A DNA stretch of 64,000 bases from Agrobacterium vitis (GTDB taxonomy: Bacteria > Pseudomonadota > Alphaproteobacteria > Rhizobiales > Rhizobiaceae). Shown piece by piece: positions 45,934 through 53,577 of the stretch; positions within the stretch are counted from its first letter, which is position 1, and the number at the start of each line of letters is the position of its first letter. The stretch is taken from NCBI RefSeq assembly GCF_037039395.1, contig NZ_CP146241.1, positions 372,001 through 436,000 on the forward strand. Direction: 5' to 3'. The translations under genes and the position numbers were made by a program. The notes beneath the pieces were generated by a model. That model saw nothing but the letters and a program-made list of their open reading frames with translations, searched no databases and was not told where the DNA came from.

Positions 45934-47244
45934 GGACACCTCTAAAAACCTCCCCATTTTCCGCGTTTCATGATTCAATCCGGCCAGTGTGATTTTCTGG
46001 GAGCGGATGATGCGTGGGCAACCGGGCTTTTGGGATTTGGATGATCGTTACGAACGGCTGAGTGCCGTCGGCGATCCGCTGGAGAAGTCTCAACAGCATC
46101 ATTCCATGGGCGATATTTGAAAAACCTTTAGCGAAGGCGCTGAAGCGGTCCGACGGATCGAAGGGTGGACGTCCACCATTTCCGTCGGTTCTGATGTTTA
46201 AAATCCTGGTGCTGCAAGCGCTTTATAATCTCTCCGACGACCAAGCAGAGTTTGTTATCCAGGACCGGCTGTCGTTTATGCGTTTCCTTGGCCTTTCCCT
46301 TTCGCAGAAGGTGCCGGATGCCAAGACGATCTGGCTGTTCCGAGAGAGTTTGGTGCGTGCAGGTGCCATTGATAATCTGTTTGCCCGTTTCGACAAGCAT
46401 CTCTCACGTTCCGGATATCTGGCCAAAGGCGGGCAGATCGTTGACGCCACGATCATCCAGGCTCCCAAGCAACATAACAGCCAGGACGAGAAAGACGCGA
46501 TCAAGGCCGGCGAAATCCCTGAGGACTGGAAGGATAAACCCGCCAGGCTGGCCCAGAAGGACCGCGACGCGCGATGGACAGTGAAGTATTCCAAGGCGAA
46601 ACGGCCAACGGAGACGCCGACGTCGACGACGACTGGCCAGCACGATATTGCCATTCCAATGTTTGGTTACAAAAACCATGCAGGCATCGACCGAGCCCAT
46701 GGCTTTATCCGGGGATGGACGGTGACGAGTGCGAGCGCCCATGACGGAGCCCAGCTTCGAAACGTAGTGACCAAAGACAATACCGCGTCGACGGTCTGGG
46801 CCGATACGGCCTATCGCTCCAAGACCAACGAGGAATGGTTGCAGGACAATGGCCTAAAGTCCGACATCCATCAGAAGAAGCCAAAGGGCAAACCCATGCC
46901 GGAGGCGATGTCGCGCGCCAACGGCCGTCGTTCGAAGGTCCGCTCCGCCATCGAACATGTCTTTGCGCGGCAGAAGGACAAGATGAAGCTCTTCGTGCGC
47001 ACCATCGGAATCAGCCGAGCGAGGGTGAAGATCGGCATGGCCAATATCACCTACAACATGCTTCGCTATGTCTGGCTGACTGGAAAACCACGGACCGCAT
47101 AACGCGCAGCTGGCCGGAAGGCCGAAATGCATGCCGCAGATGCGGCAATCATCACAAAAAATGGGCGATCATCCGCGCGAGTTCATCGCGGAAATACATC
47201 CACGGCACCATCTTGCCAACTGCGACCGGTAAATCGAGGTGTCC
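45934..47244 (+). mobile_element. IS5-family element, copy 3 (1311 bp), inside the opine synthase gene
   Basis: The copy is flanked by AACT on both sides (45930-45933 and 47245-47248), a clean duplication equal to AGTT on the other strand. It is one base longer than copies 1 and 2 because of an extra T near 46088. Confidence 0.95.
45989..47102 (+). pseudogene. IS5-family transposase (copy 3), one-base insertion near the N-terminus
   Basis: The sequence GCTGGAGAAGTCTCAACAGC replaces GCTGGAGAAGCTCAACAGC at about 46088. This shifts the frame after ~33 codons of the normal transposase. An in-frame restart gives a 346-residue protein ([23 protein letters not shown]) that lacks only the first ~35 native residues, so partial activity cannot be excluded. 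One G-to-A change inside (CAAGCAGAG for CAAGCGGAG) is silent. Confidence 0.88.
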
Positions 47245-47756
47245 AACTGCTTCTTGATGGCCTTCACGTAGATTGCATCATCCACCATTCTGCATCCGTA
47301 GGGCGACGTGGTTGTTTCTAGACTGGCAAGAGTCTCAAGCTTTTCCAGGCTCAAACTGGCAGCATTTCCGGGGATCCAGATCAGGATCTTCTGTTTAAGG
47401 TCAAGGACCTTCAGTTGTTCGATCAGTTCTTCACGAGCAACGTTAAGTGACGGGATGGTGACCATGATGTATTTTGCTGTTGAAACTGCATATGCAAGCT
47501 CTCTCATCACGATAGGACGATAGGTGCCCTCGATTTCCCCCATTGCTTTCAACCCATGTTCGGCAATCTGGGTACTATATCCCAGGTGGGAGGGGGCAGC
47601 CCATATCGAGACCGATTTGCGTCGGTAACTTAGATCAGCGGCAAGTGCGTTCCCAACGTTGCCAGAGCCGATGATGAGGATACTCATTTTGATCGGGGAA
47701 ATGATAGATGAAAGAAAAATTTTAGGATTTGATAAAGTTGTTGGAGGCTTTTGCCC

Positions 47757-47765
47757 TATTTATAG
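47757..47765 (-). promoter_or_regulatory. Plant-type TATA box of the opine synthase gene
   Basis: On the minus strand CTATAAATA stands ~70 bases upstream of the synthase ATG (47687), with the leader CAAAATG giving an A at -3. This matches eukaryotic spacing. There is no Shine-Dalgarno sequence, consistent with expression in the plant nucleus. Confidence 0.7.
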
Positions 47766-47810
47766 AAGCGCTACAGGAGCTCTAGTCGCTAGCGGATCGC
47801 AAAAGTCAAA

Positions 47811-47966
47811 AACAGCGGCTCCTTAATTTCTTAAGTTCACACGGAGAAAGACAAATTTGCGATAACGTCTGACTTTTAGCGTCTGTCAGAGGAAATTAGT
47901 ATCAGGGGGAGCCCCACCTAAATTTTGGCTCAGTTCCAATTTTCAACATGTGGGGTTTGTGATTGT
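47811..47966 (+). repeat. 156-bp direct repeat, first copy (opine synthase upstream region)
   Basis: The segment from AACAGCGGCTC to GGGTTTGTGATTGT recurs at 53018-53174 in the same orientation, with about a dozen differences. It includes an ACGT core in GCGATAACGTCTGAC and the shared GGGAGCCCCACCTAAATTTTG. It ends where the ISNCY-like sequence begins, so that element entered this copy. Confidence 0.85.
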
Positions 47967-48063
47967 AGCCGCAAAGTTAAAGTGTCCTGTTTCTGCAAAG
48001 TTGGAATGTCACACTCCCCGGGTCTGATTGACGTGTGGGAGATTGCAGATGGGATTGATAGCG

Positions 48064-48797
48064 ATGAGCGAACGCGATCTTCAGCGGATCGAGGTTTTGT
48101 CGAAGGTTGTCGATGGGCGGATGACGTTGGTGGCGGCGGCGCATGTGCTGGGCTTGAGCACGCGCCAGGTGCATCGGCTGCTGGACAGAATCCAGACGAC
48201 GGGTGCGGCTTCGATCCGCCACAAGGCAATTGGGCGACCGTCGAACAACCGGATCAGTTCCGGTGTTCGGGACTACGCGGTGACGTTTGTGCGTGAGTGT
48301 TACGCAGATTTTGGTCCGACCCTGGCTTGCGAGATGCTGGCCGAACGTGATGGATTGCGTGTGTCGCGCGAGACGTTGCGCAAGTGGATGTCAAGTGCTG
48401 GCATCTGGCTGTCGCGCAAACAGCGGCGGACATTTCATCAGCCACGCTTGCGTCGCCAGGCCTATGGCGAACTGGTGCAAATCGATGGATCGGAGCATCC
48501 TTGGTTCGAGGATCGGGGCGACCCCTGTTCGCTTCTGGTGTTCATTGACGATGCGACGGGCAAGCTGATGCAATTGCGGTTTGTGCGATCCGAGAGTGCG
48601 TTCAGCTATTTCGAGGCACTGGAGCTCTATCTGAAGGATCATGGGGCGCCGATTGCCTTTTATTCCGACAAGCATTCGGTGTTCCGCGTGGCCAAGAAGG
48701 ACGCCAAGGGTGGCCAGGGCATTACCCAGTTCGGGCGTGCGCTTTGCGAGCTAAACATCGAGATTCTTTGTGCAAACTCGAGCCAGGCGAAGGGCCG
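48064..48797 (+). pseudogene. ISNCY-family transposase, C-terminally truncated
   Basis: This starts SERDLQRIEVLSKVVDGRMTLVAAAHVLGLSTRQVHRLLDRIQ, a helix-turn-helix head. It continues through the integrase core YGELVQIDGSEHPWFEDRGDPCSLLVFIDDATGKLMQLRF (first D), IAFYSDKHSVFR (second D) and ILCANSSQAKGR. The catalytic glutamate (in R-x-E-R-A-N after AKGR) is missing because the sequence switches to an IS630 fragment at ~48798. Confidence 0.85.
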
Positions 48798-49228
48798 GGG
48801 GGGCGAGCCGAGAGCTTGCGATAGCCCATGGCCCGCCCTTCGCGACCCAGGGTCTCCTCACTCACCGAGATGCGGAACTCTTCCCAAATCCATTGGGCAA
48901 GATCACACAGACGCCACCGAACGACGCCATCCAGATAGGGTGTCGGTCCGCGCTCGATGGCTTTCGCCAAGGCCGATCGCTGTTCGTCGTTCAGGAGAGA
49001 AGGCTTTCCCGGAGCCTTGCCGTTGATCAATCCGTCGGGGCCGCGAGCATTGAAGCGGACCACCCAGTCGCGCACGATCTGAACTGTCACACTGCCGAGC
49101 CGAGCGGCATCGGCGCGTGAACCGCCGTCATAGATCGATGCGAGCGAAAGAAGCCGCCGCGCCTGATCGGCATCGCGTGTTTGACGAGCTAGCCGCCGCA
49201 ACCTGACCCCGTCGAAGTCCGACCGCAA
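48798..49228 (-). pseudogene. IS630-family transposase, N-terminal fragment
   Basis: The reverse strand reads RSDFDGVRLRRLARQTRDADQARRLLSLASIYDGGSRADAARLGSVTVQIVRDWVVRFNARGPDGLINGK to GREGRAMGYRKLSARP. This is the helix-turn-helix half of an IS630 transposase. It ends head-on at the truncated ISNCY gene. No DDE domain remains. Confidence 0.8.
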
Positions 49229-49330
49229 TGAAAGCGCTGAACCCTTCGCAAACCTCCAGTTTGCCCCAGAGATTCAGATTCGTCCGTCGTTGGGAATCCC
49301 CAAGAGAGTCAGTCTTACCGACGACTGGTA

Positions 49331-49343
49331 TAAGTGCTTACGT
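49331..49343. promoter_or_regulatory. ocs-element-like plant enhancer motif
   Basis: TAAGTGCTTACGT matches 12 of 13 bases in the right-hand part of the ocs-element palindrome (ACGTAAGCGCTTACGT), a binding site for plant bZIP factors used by several T-DNA promoters. It lies ~145 bases upstream of the PLAST ATG at 49489. The left half (ACG) is not kept. Confidence 0.5.
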
Positions 49344-49488
49344 ATTTAGGCTAGCAAAATGCTTTATTTGATCGGACGGTGGACAATAAATTTAATAATT
49401 TAAGAAAAATCGGTAAATCCTCTTCCCACTCGAACCACCTTTGAAGCTATTTAAGTCCCATTTCGCCTTGGGTTCAGCACGAGAACAA

Positions 49489-49902
49489 ATGTCGTTTATT
49501 TGGGTAGATCTGCGCGGTTATGGGAAAAATAAAATTCAAGATACGCTCAGGCAGCAGGCTATTCTGGTGATGGAGACTTATGGTTCCACTTTCCTATGGG
49601 GGGGTGAGACAATCATCCAATCTGGTTCGTTATATTTCATCTACGGCCCGAGAACGCTCCAGAATGATCTCAACGAGCACAACGGCACTTTGGTGATAAA
49701 GAACGAGGAACTGGTCGGCCTTTCTCAGACTTATCCCGATCAACTGCCGGCAGGGTTCGCAAGAGGAAATGGCTTCACGCACTACGCGGCAATATACAAA
49801 AGCGACTTGTTCGTACCTGTGGAGGGTGAATTCGTGAAGTGGAGCCGCTCTGGCCCAGCCGTGGATTACCCAATCGTGGCTTTTGGAACTGTACCCCAAT
49901 GA
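49489..49902 (+). CDS. Short PLAST (RolB/6b)-family T-DNA protein 1
   Basis: This protein has 137 residues from the first ATG, used because the gene should be read by plant ribosomes; a bacterial-style TTG at 49441 would add 16. Family marks are ETIIQSGSLYFIYGPRTLQND (~40-60, equivalent to 6b's DEYIMTDQSLTYVYAD) and the C-terminal YPIVAFGTVPQ (6b: YPIIAWGS). It is shorter than 6b (203), lacking part of the N-terminal and middle regions, and is close in size to the small T-DNA genes of octopine plasmids. An ocs-like element lies upstream. PLAST proteins alter plant growth; the effect of this one is unknown. Confidence 0.75.
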   Translation: MSFIWVDLRGYGKNKIQDTLRQQAILVMETYGSTFLWGGETIIQSGSLYFIYGPRTLQNDLNEHNGTLVIKNEELVGLSQTYPDQLPAGFARGNGFTHYAAIYKSDLFVPVEGEFVKWSRSGPAVDYPIVAFGTVPQ

Positions 49903-50468
49903 AGTTACTCGTCATAGTAATATGGTATTTCAATACGAGCATGTAACTTTCTTTTTAAACTATTCCGTGAGGGCATTTTGTATCAGTAATTCTATTTAAT
50001 TAAATATTCTGGTTACCTAATTCCTTTCATATCAATAATTTGGAATTCGGTTTATGTTCAACATAAATAATACAAATATATTGAAGTGGGTTAATAAATG
50101 GGATATAGTAGTACAGGCCCAGAAACCTGATATTATAACGTTAGGTTGGGAATATCATTGAAATATTCAAATTAAAAATTTTTTAAAGAGTCTTAGCTAA
50201 GCATAGATCAATATTTTCGTAATCTAAATTAGTGGTCACGAAAAATTATGATTCAGATCGTAGCGGACCGTCATTTCAGACATTATGTCCTTTTCACCAT
50301 GACCCCAACCCACCAAGAGGGTCGAAGAGGCTCCGAGATATTTTGCGTTCCGGCAATGCATGTGTAATATTCTGTTTTCGTGCTGCAGAACAATCATTCG
50401 GTAATCCCCCCGTTTCTAACGGGGCTCGGCAGTAGAATTTTGTATTTTAGCGCTCTACGCATAGGGAC
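49903..50468. other. AT-rich T-DNA spacer
   Basis: No gene is evident. The stretch is very AT-rich with plant-like poly(A) context. A hairpin with arms CCCCGTTT and AACGGGG sits at 50406-50426, followed by CTCGGCA, a motif also found at 44982-44996 next to the disabled border. Confidence 0.4.
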
Positions 50469-50615
50469 ATGTCGTCAATGAGCGTTACCACTGAGCCCGT
50501 ATTGAGTGCAGTGTGGCTACAAAGATTCCTGAATGCGGATTATACGCCAGCAAGTTTGAACCGGTTAGTCTTCTACGCGACAGCCGTCTCTTTTGGTCGA
50601 AAAGCTAATGAGTAA
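50469..50615 (+). CDS. Possible 48-residue T-DNA peptide
   Basis: The frame MSSMSVTTEPVLSAVWLQRF runs to SFGRKANE-stop. Codon use looks less biased to AT than the surrounding spacer, which suggests a real or decayed gene. It ends nine bases before the border-like sequence at 50624. No family is recognised. Confidence 0.2.
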   Translation: MSSMSVTTEPVLSAVWLQRFLNADYTPASLNRLVFYATAVSFGRKANE

Positions 50616-50623
50616 GTTTTGAC

Positions 50624-50648
50624 TGATAGGATATATCAAAATGTAATT
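50624..50648 (+). repeat. Degenerate internal T-DNA border-like sequence
   Basis: The 25 bases begin TGATAGGATATATC and end ATGTAATT. The GGATATAT core and GTAA are in register with the border consensus, with C-to-T at position 4 and two changes at the end. The orientation matches the two main borders. Confidence 0.5.
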
Positions 50649-50968
50649 CTTCGATTCTAAATCGGCGTTTATTAAAATACGAAGGGCATATTGACCGACG
50701 TCAAATATAATATTAGAATTGGTTTATGATCTAATTAAAAAATTTGATATTTAGTATTAATTTGTGAGCGAGAAACATGTATTTGTAATCCAACTGAGAT
50801 TTAATTTATAATTGTATTTATAATTGGGACATCCAAAACACTATAGAAAGACTGTATTTTAAAATAGGCAAATATATCGTACACTCAGTTCCTTTTATTA
50901 ATTATAGGCGTAACAATCGCTTATTTGAAGAAACTTTTTTCATGCAGATTATCCAATGGATAACTTTT
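50649..50968. other. AT-rich T-DNA spacer
   Basis: No gene is seen. It is the probable 3' region of the minus-strand PLAST gene that follows. Confidence 0.4.
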
Positions 50969-51346
50969 TTAGAGAGTGCCATAAGCAACAATGGGGTAGA
51001 GAACATCCGTCTCATGGCATCTCGCATAGAGGCCATTCTGATTCATCAGGAGAAAGCATTCGCTTGGAAAGAGCGCTACGTAGTGGGTGTAAGCGAACCT
51101 GCTTTGTTTAATCTGCTCTGGCTCGAACGAAAGAAAGGTATCCTCCTTCTTCGAAGGGAGATAGAGGGCCCCGTCATAGATTCGGCGTGTAAGGTCGCTG
51201 TCCCCATACATGTAGATCAAGGCACCAGACGTTCGCATCGTTTCGCCAGTAGGCAAAATCTCGGCTTCTCCATGTAGTTCAATGAAGGTCTGAGTGGCGC
51301 TGATCAGATCGTAGGTCGACAGATCTTTTCCGATATAATTCGCCAT
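50969..51346 (-). CDS. Short PLAST (RolB/6b)-family T-DNA protein 2
   Basis: This protein of 125 residues is on the minus strand. The family's central block is GETMRTSGALIYMYGDSDLTRRIYDGALY (~33-61) and the C-terminal signature is VLYPIVAYGTL. A middle stretch, SRFAYTHYVALFPSECFLL, lines up with NGFTHYAAIYKSDLFVP of the PLAST protein at 49489, so the two are closer to each other than to 6b. Upstream (51347-51420) is a run of TATATATATATA that could serve as a TATA box. It probably modifies plant growth or hormone response when expressed in plant cells. It is convergent with the PLAST gene at 49489. Confidence 0.75.
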   Translation of the reverse strand: MANYIGKDLSTYDLISATQTFIELHGEAEILPTGETMRTSGALIYMYGDSDLTRRIYDGALYLPSKKEDTFLSFEPEQIKQSRFAYTHYVALFPSECFLLMNQNGLYARCHETDVLYPIVAYGTL

Positions 51347-51567
51347 CGCACTTCAGGAATGGTAATACTAATGACCGCCTTAAGTCACATAGCTCTCGTT
51401 ATTAATATATATATATATTAATAATCCTGTGCGCAATTATTGAAATTGTTTGTCATTCCTTTGAATAGTCCCAATCACTCCTTGATTTTCGCTGATTGGA
51501 GTAATCGCTGCACATTTTTGACTTTACTAGGGGCGGCCGAATCTGTTCACATCGTGGCAAGTTTGAT

Positions 51568-51789
51568 TTAAACCTTTTCAACGGGCGGTGCTGACGCTTT
51601 CAATAAAACCCGACACACTACCGGCTCTGTCACCGAAAATTGACAAATCATCGATGACACCTGGTCCCACAAGAATCTAAAGTCCGCTGAGCCATTGTCA
51701 ATTAAGGCGGCGATGCGTGAAAATAGGGAGATGATTGCTATAGTACCATAGGAAAGATATACGGCTCCGTTATCTTTACGAATTGCCAA
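51568..51789 (-). pseudogene. Possible remnant of a T-DNA gene
   Basis: A 73-codon frame reads MAIRKDNGAVYLSYGTIAIISLFSRIAALIDNG to KASAPPVEKV. The start, GAVYLSYGT, recalls the PLAST block SxxLxYxYG, but nothing else matches. It lies between two PLAST genes, so it may be a decayed third one. It could also be chance. Confidence 0.25.
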
Positions 51790-51810
51790 CTAACTAGGGC
51801 GTCAGCGCTT

Positions 51811-51819
51811 CTATAAATT
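51811..51819 (+). promoter_or_regulatory. Plant-type TATA box of gene 6b
   Basis: CTATAAATT stands 54 bases before the 6b ATG, within CGCTTCTATAAAT. That context is nearly identical to the CGCTTCTATAAAT upstream of the opine synthase gene. No ribosome-binding site is present, as expected for a gene read in plants. Confidence 0.7.
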
Positions 51820-51864
51820 CGAGCATGAACCGTAGTGCTATCTCAAGGCATTTAGTACCTTACT

Positions 51865-52476
51865 ATGGCGGTACCTAGATGGGCGGTTCGTGACCTGACT
51901 CAAATTCTGAATGCTCAGGAACTCTCACTTCGCTTGGAGCAGGCCCGTAACGATTTCCGGACCACTGTAGGATCAGTCTGCTACTTCAACGCTTCGATAC
52001 GTACTCCCGGTCAATCTGACGATGAATACATAATGACCGATCAATCTTTGACTTACGTGTATGCTGATCAAGCGACTGCTCAAAGATGCGCTATGAACCG
52101 CCTTCTACCCTCTAGTTCAAGCAACTTCGGCGCTGCGGCAACGGCCATACCCCCGTGGCTGTTAGATCCGCGGCGGTTGAACCGCCTGCTGCAAGATGGA
52201 ACTGACCAAGGGGGCCTGGTCAATTACTATGACGGCCCACATAAAAACGCTTTTTTCCTCGCCATCATGCTAAGCAACATATTTGTACGCTCTGGGGCTG
52301 ATGAGATCAATGGCGTATCTTACGACTTCTTTGCGAGAGGTGGCAACTACACCGACGGAGGAGAAGATGAAGATGAAGATGAAGATGAAGAAGAAGTCCA
52401 GGACCGGGAGTTTCGGTTGGATGACCTAGTCAGTTATCCGATCATTGCCTGGGGCTCATGTCCGCGTTCTGCTTAA
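51865..52476 (+). CDS. 6b: T-DNA oncogene 6b
   Basis: This protein of 203 residues follows the known 6b proteins along most of its length: VPRWAVRDLTQILNAQELSLRLEQARNDFR, then SIRTPGQSDDEYIMTDQSLTYVYAD, RLLPSSSSN, PPWLLDPRRLNRLLQDG, and the acidic run GGEDEDEDEDEDEEEVQDREF (~165-185) before LVSYPIIAWGS. 6b acts in the plant nucleus, where the acidic region is needed for binding histones and host factors. It causes growth changes and enations. A TATA box lies 54 bases upstream and AATAAA at 52522-52527 is a plausible poly(A) signal. The gene appears intact, making it the main surviving oncogene here. Confidence 0.92.
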   Translation: MAVPRWAVRDLTQILNAQELSLRLEQARNDFRTTVGSVCYFNASIRTPGQSDDEYIMTDQSLTYVYADQATAQRCAMNRLLPSSSSNFGAAATAIPPWLLDPRRLNRLLQDGTDQGGLVNYYDGPHKNAFFLAIMLSNIFVRSGADEINGVSYDFFARGGNYTDGGEDEDEDEDEEEVQDREFRLDDLVSYPIIAWGSCPRSA

Positions 52477-53017
52477 TCAACGGTCCGGATGACGTGCGAC
52501 GCTCTTACGTGTGTTATGCTAAATAAATGGTTGATAACCATATTTCCGTTGAAATTTTAAATGAAAAATGTCTGTCGTAATTTAATATATGTCAACTGTG
52601 TCTTTCTTTAGAGAGTGTTTGTAACGTTATTCTGTCGAATAATATTACGTTACTGTTTCCATATATGTTATATATTTGAAATTTTAAATCATTCATCTCC
52701 CATATGATTCTCCATAATACGTCTCACCATGAAGCTGGCACTCGACATCATTTAGGCCATTGGCATATTTAGAAAAATTAAACTGCATCAACGTGGATTG
52801 AAAAATGAGTCTAATCCAATTGTCAGATTGAGCTAGAGGCTACACTGTTTGGGTCCTCTATGTGTTTAGTCCCAACATTTCACAGCTTAGGTTTTGAATG
52901 AAGATTTCTGGCTTTTTATCGTTGAGTTGGCGGATGACTCGTACGGTGTTTTGAAACGTAGCGCTTTGAGCCGCTTTGCGTAGTGGTTGGCGCGTAGCCA
53001 GTCCCGGACATGACAGA
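52477..53017. other. AT-rich spacer downstream of 6b
   Basis: No gene is supported. The first part is the 6b 3' region with AATAAA at 52522. The stretch from about 52890 becomes less AT-rich and leads into the second copy of the 156-bp repeat. Confidence 0.4.
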
Positions 53018-53174
53018 AACAGCGGCTCATTAATTTCTTGAGTTCACACAGAGAAAGACAAATTTTGCGATAACATCTGACTTTTATAGTCTGCCAGGGA
53101 GAGTTTATATCATGGGGAGCCCCACCTAAATTTTGGCTCAGTTCCAATTTTCAACATGTGGGGTTTGTGATTGT
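53018..53174 (+). repeat. 157-bp direct repeat, second copy
   Basis: This matches 47811-47966 in the same orientation from AACAGCGGCTC to GATTGT. After the repeat the sequence continues GATGATTGGTGCGG, with no IS. The repeat suggests that the 5.2-kb block between the copies was duplicated or inserted. Confidence 0.85.
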
Positions 53175-53577
53175 GATGATTGGTGCGGTTACAGTGATAC
53201 AGCTCATATCTGTCACGCCGTCCGGTCACCAATTTCGCCCGCCCATTTTGACTTCAGAGAGCCAATGGATTTGGAATTAGGTACGGTTGCTGGGCGGTTT
53301 GGCGTTACGTGCAAAAGTCGATGAAGACTTTAACCACGCACGCGTTTTGTGGGCCAAACGAAGTGACACTCGTTGAATTTAAGAGGTCTGGCCTTATTTT
53401 CAAACTCCACCGCATTAAGATCTGGATCGATCCGATTGTTTTTATATGTGCCCATTGTCATATTTTTTTGATAACTAAACAAGCTGTGCAACGCTTCTCT
53501 TCTCTGACATCCTCGGAAATATGTAAGTATAATTTCATATTGAAAAATCGCTTCATATCACTGCTATTCGGCATTGA
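53175..53577. other. Spacer without a recognised gene
   Basis: I see no supported gene. Short frames here lack codon bias or family blocks. The 3' side runs into the reading frame of the membrane protein remnant. Confidence 0.4.

Larger units (their letters stand above)
45305..47687 (-). pseudogene. T-DNA opine synthase (octopine/vitopine synthase type), split by IS5 copy 3
   Basis: The 5' part (47687-47245) reads SILIIGSGNVGNALAADLSYRRKSVSIWAAPSHLG to TTTSPYGCRMVDDAIYVKAIKKQL. The 3' part (45933-45305) continues EITFTTPHPEPSLAKEIGDLFPNNLVWLANGLEVALNCTN, then CHTPAVIFNAAKI, LDQERIELLKKLGIK, NGWYGKDAATIHDF and NFKHRYIMEDGRMLILF. Joined at the duplicated AACT, they form one uninterrupted protein of about 356 residues. 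Blocks such as TTSPYGCR, NGWYG and HRYxxED parallel octopine synthase. The enzyme would make an opine in the plant cell from an amino acid and a keto acid. A plant TATA box lies upstream. The exact opine cannot be read from sequence. Confidence 0.88.
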
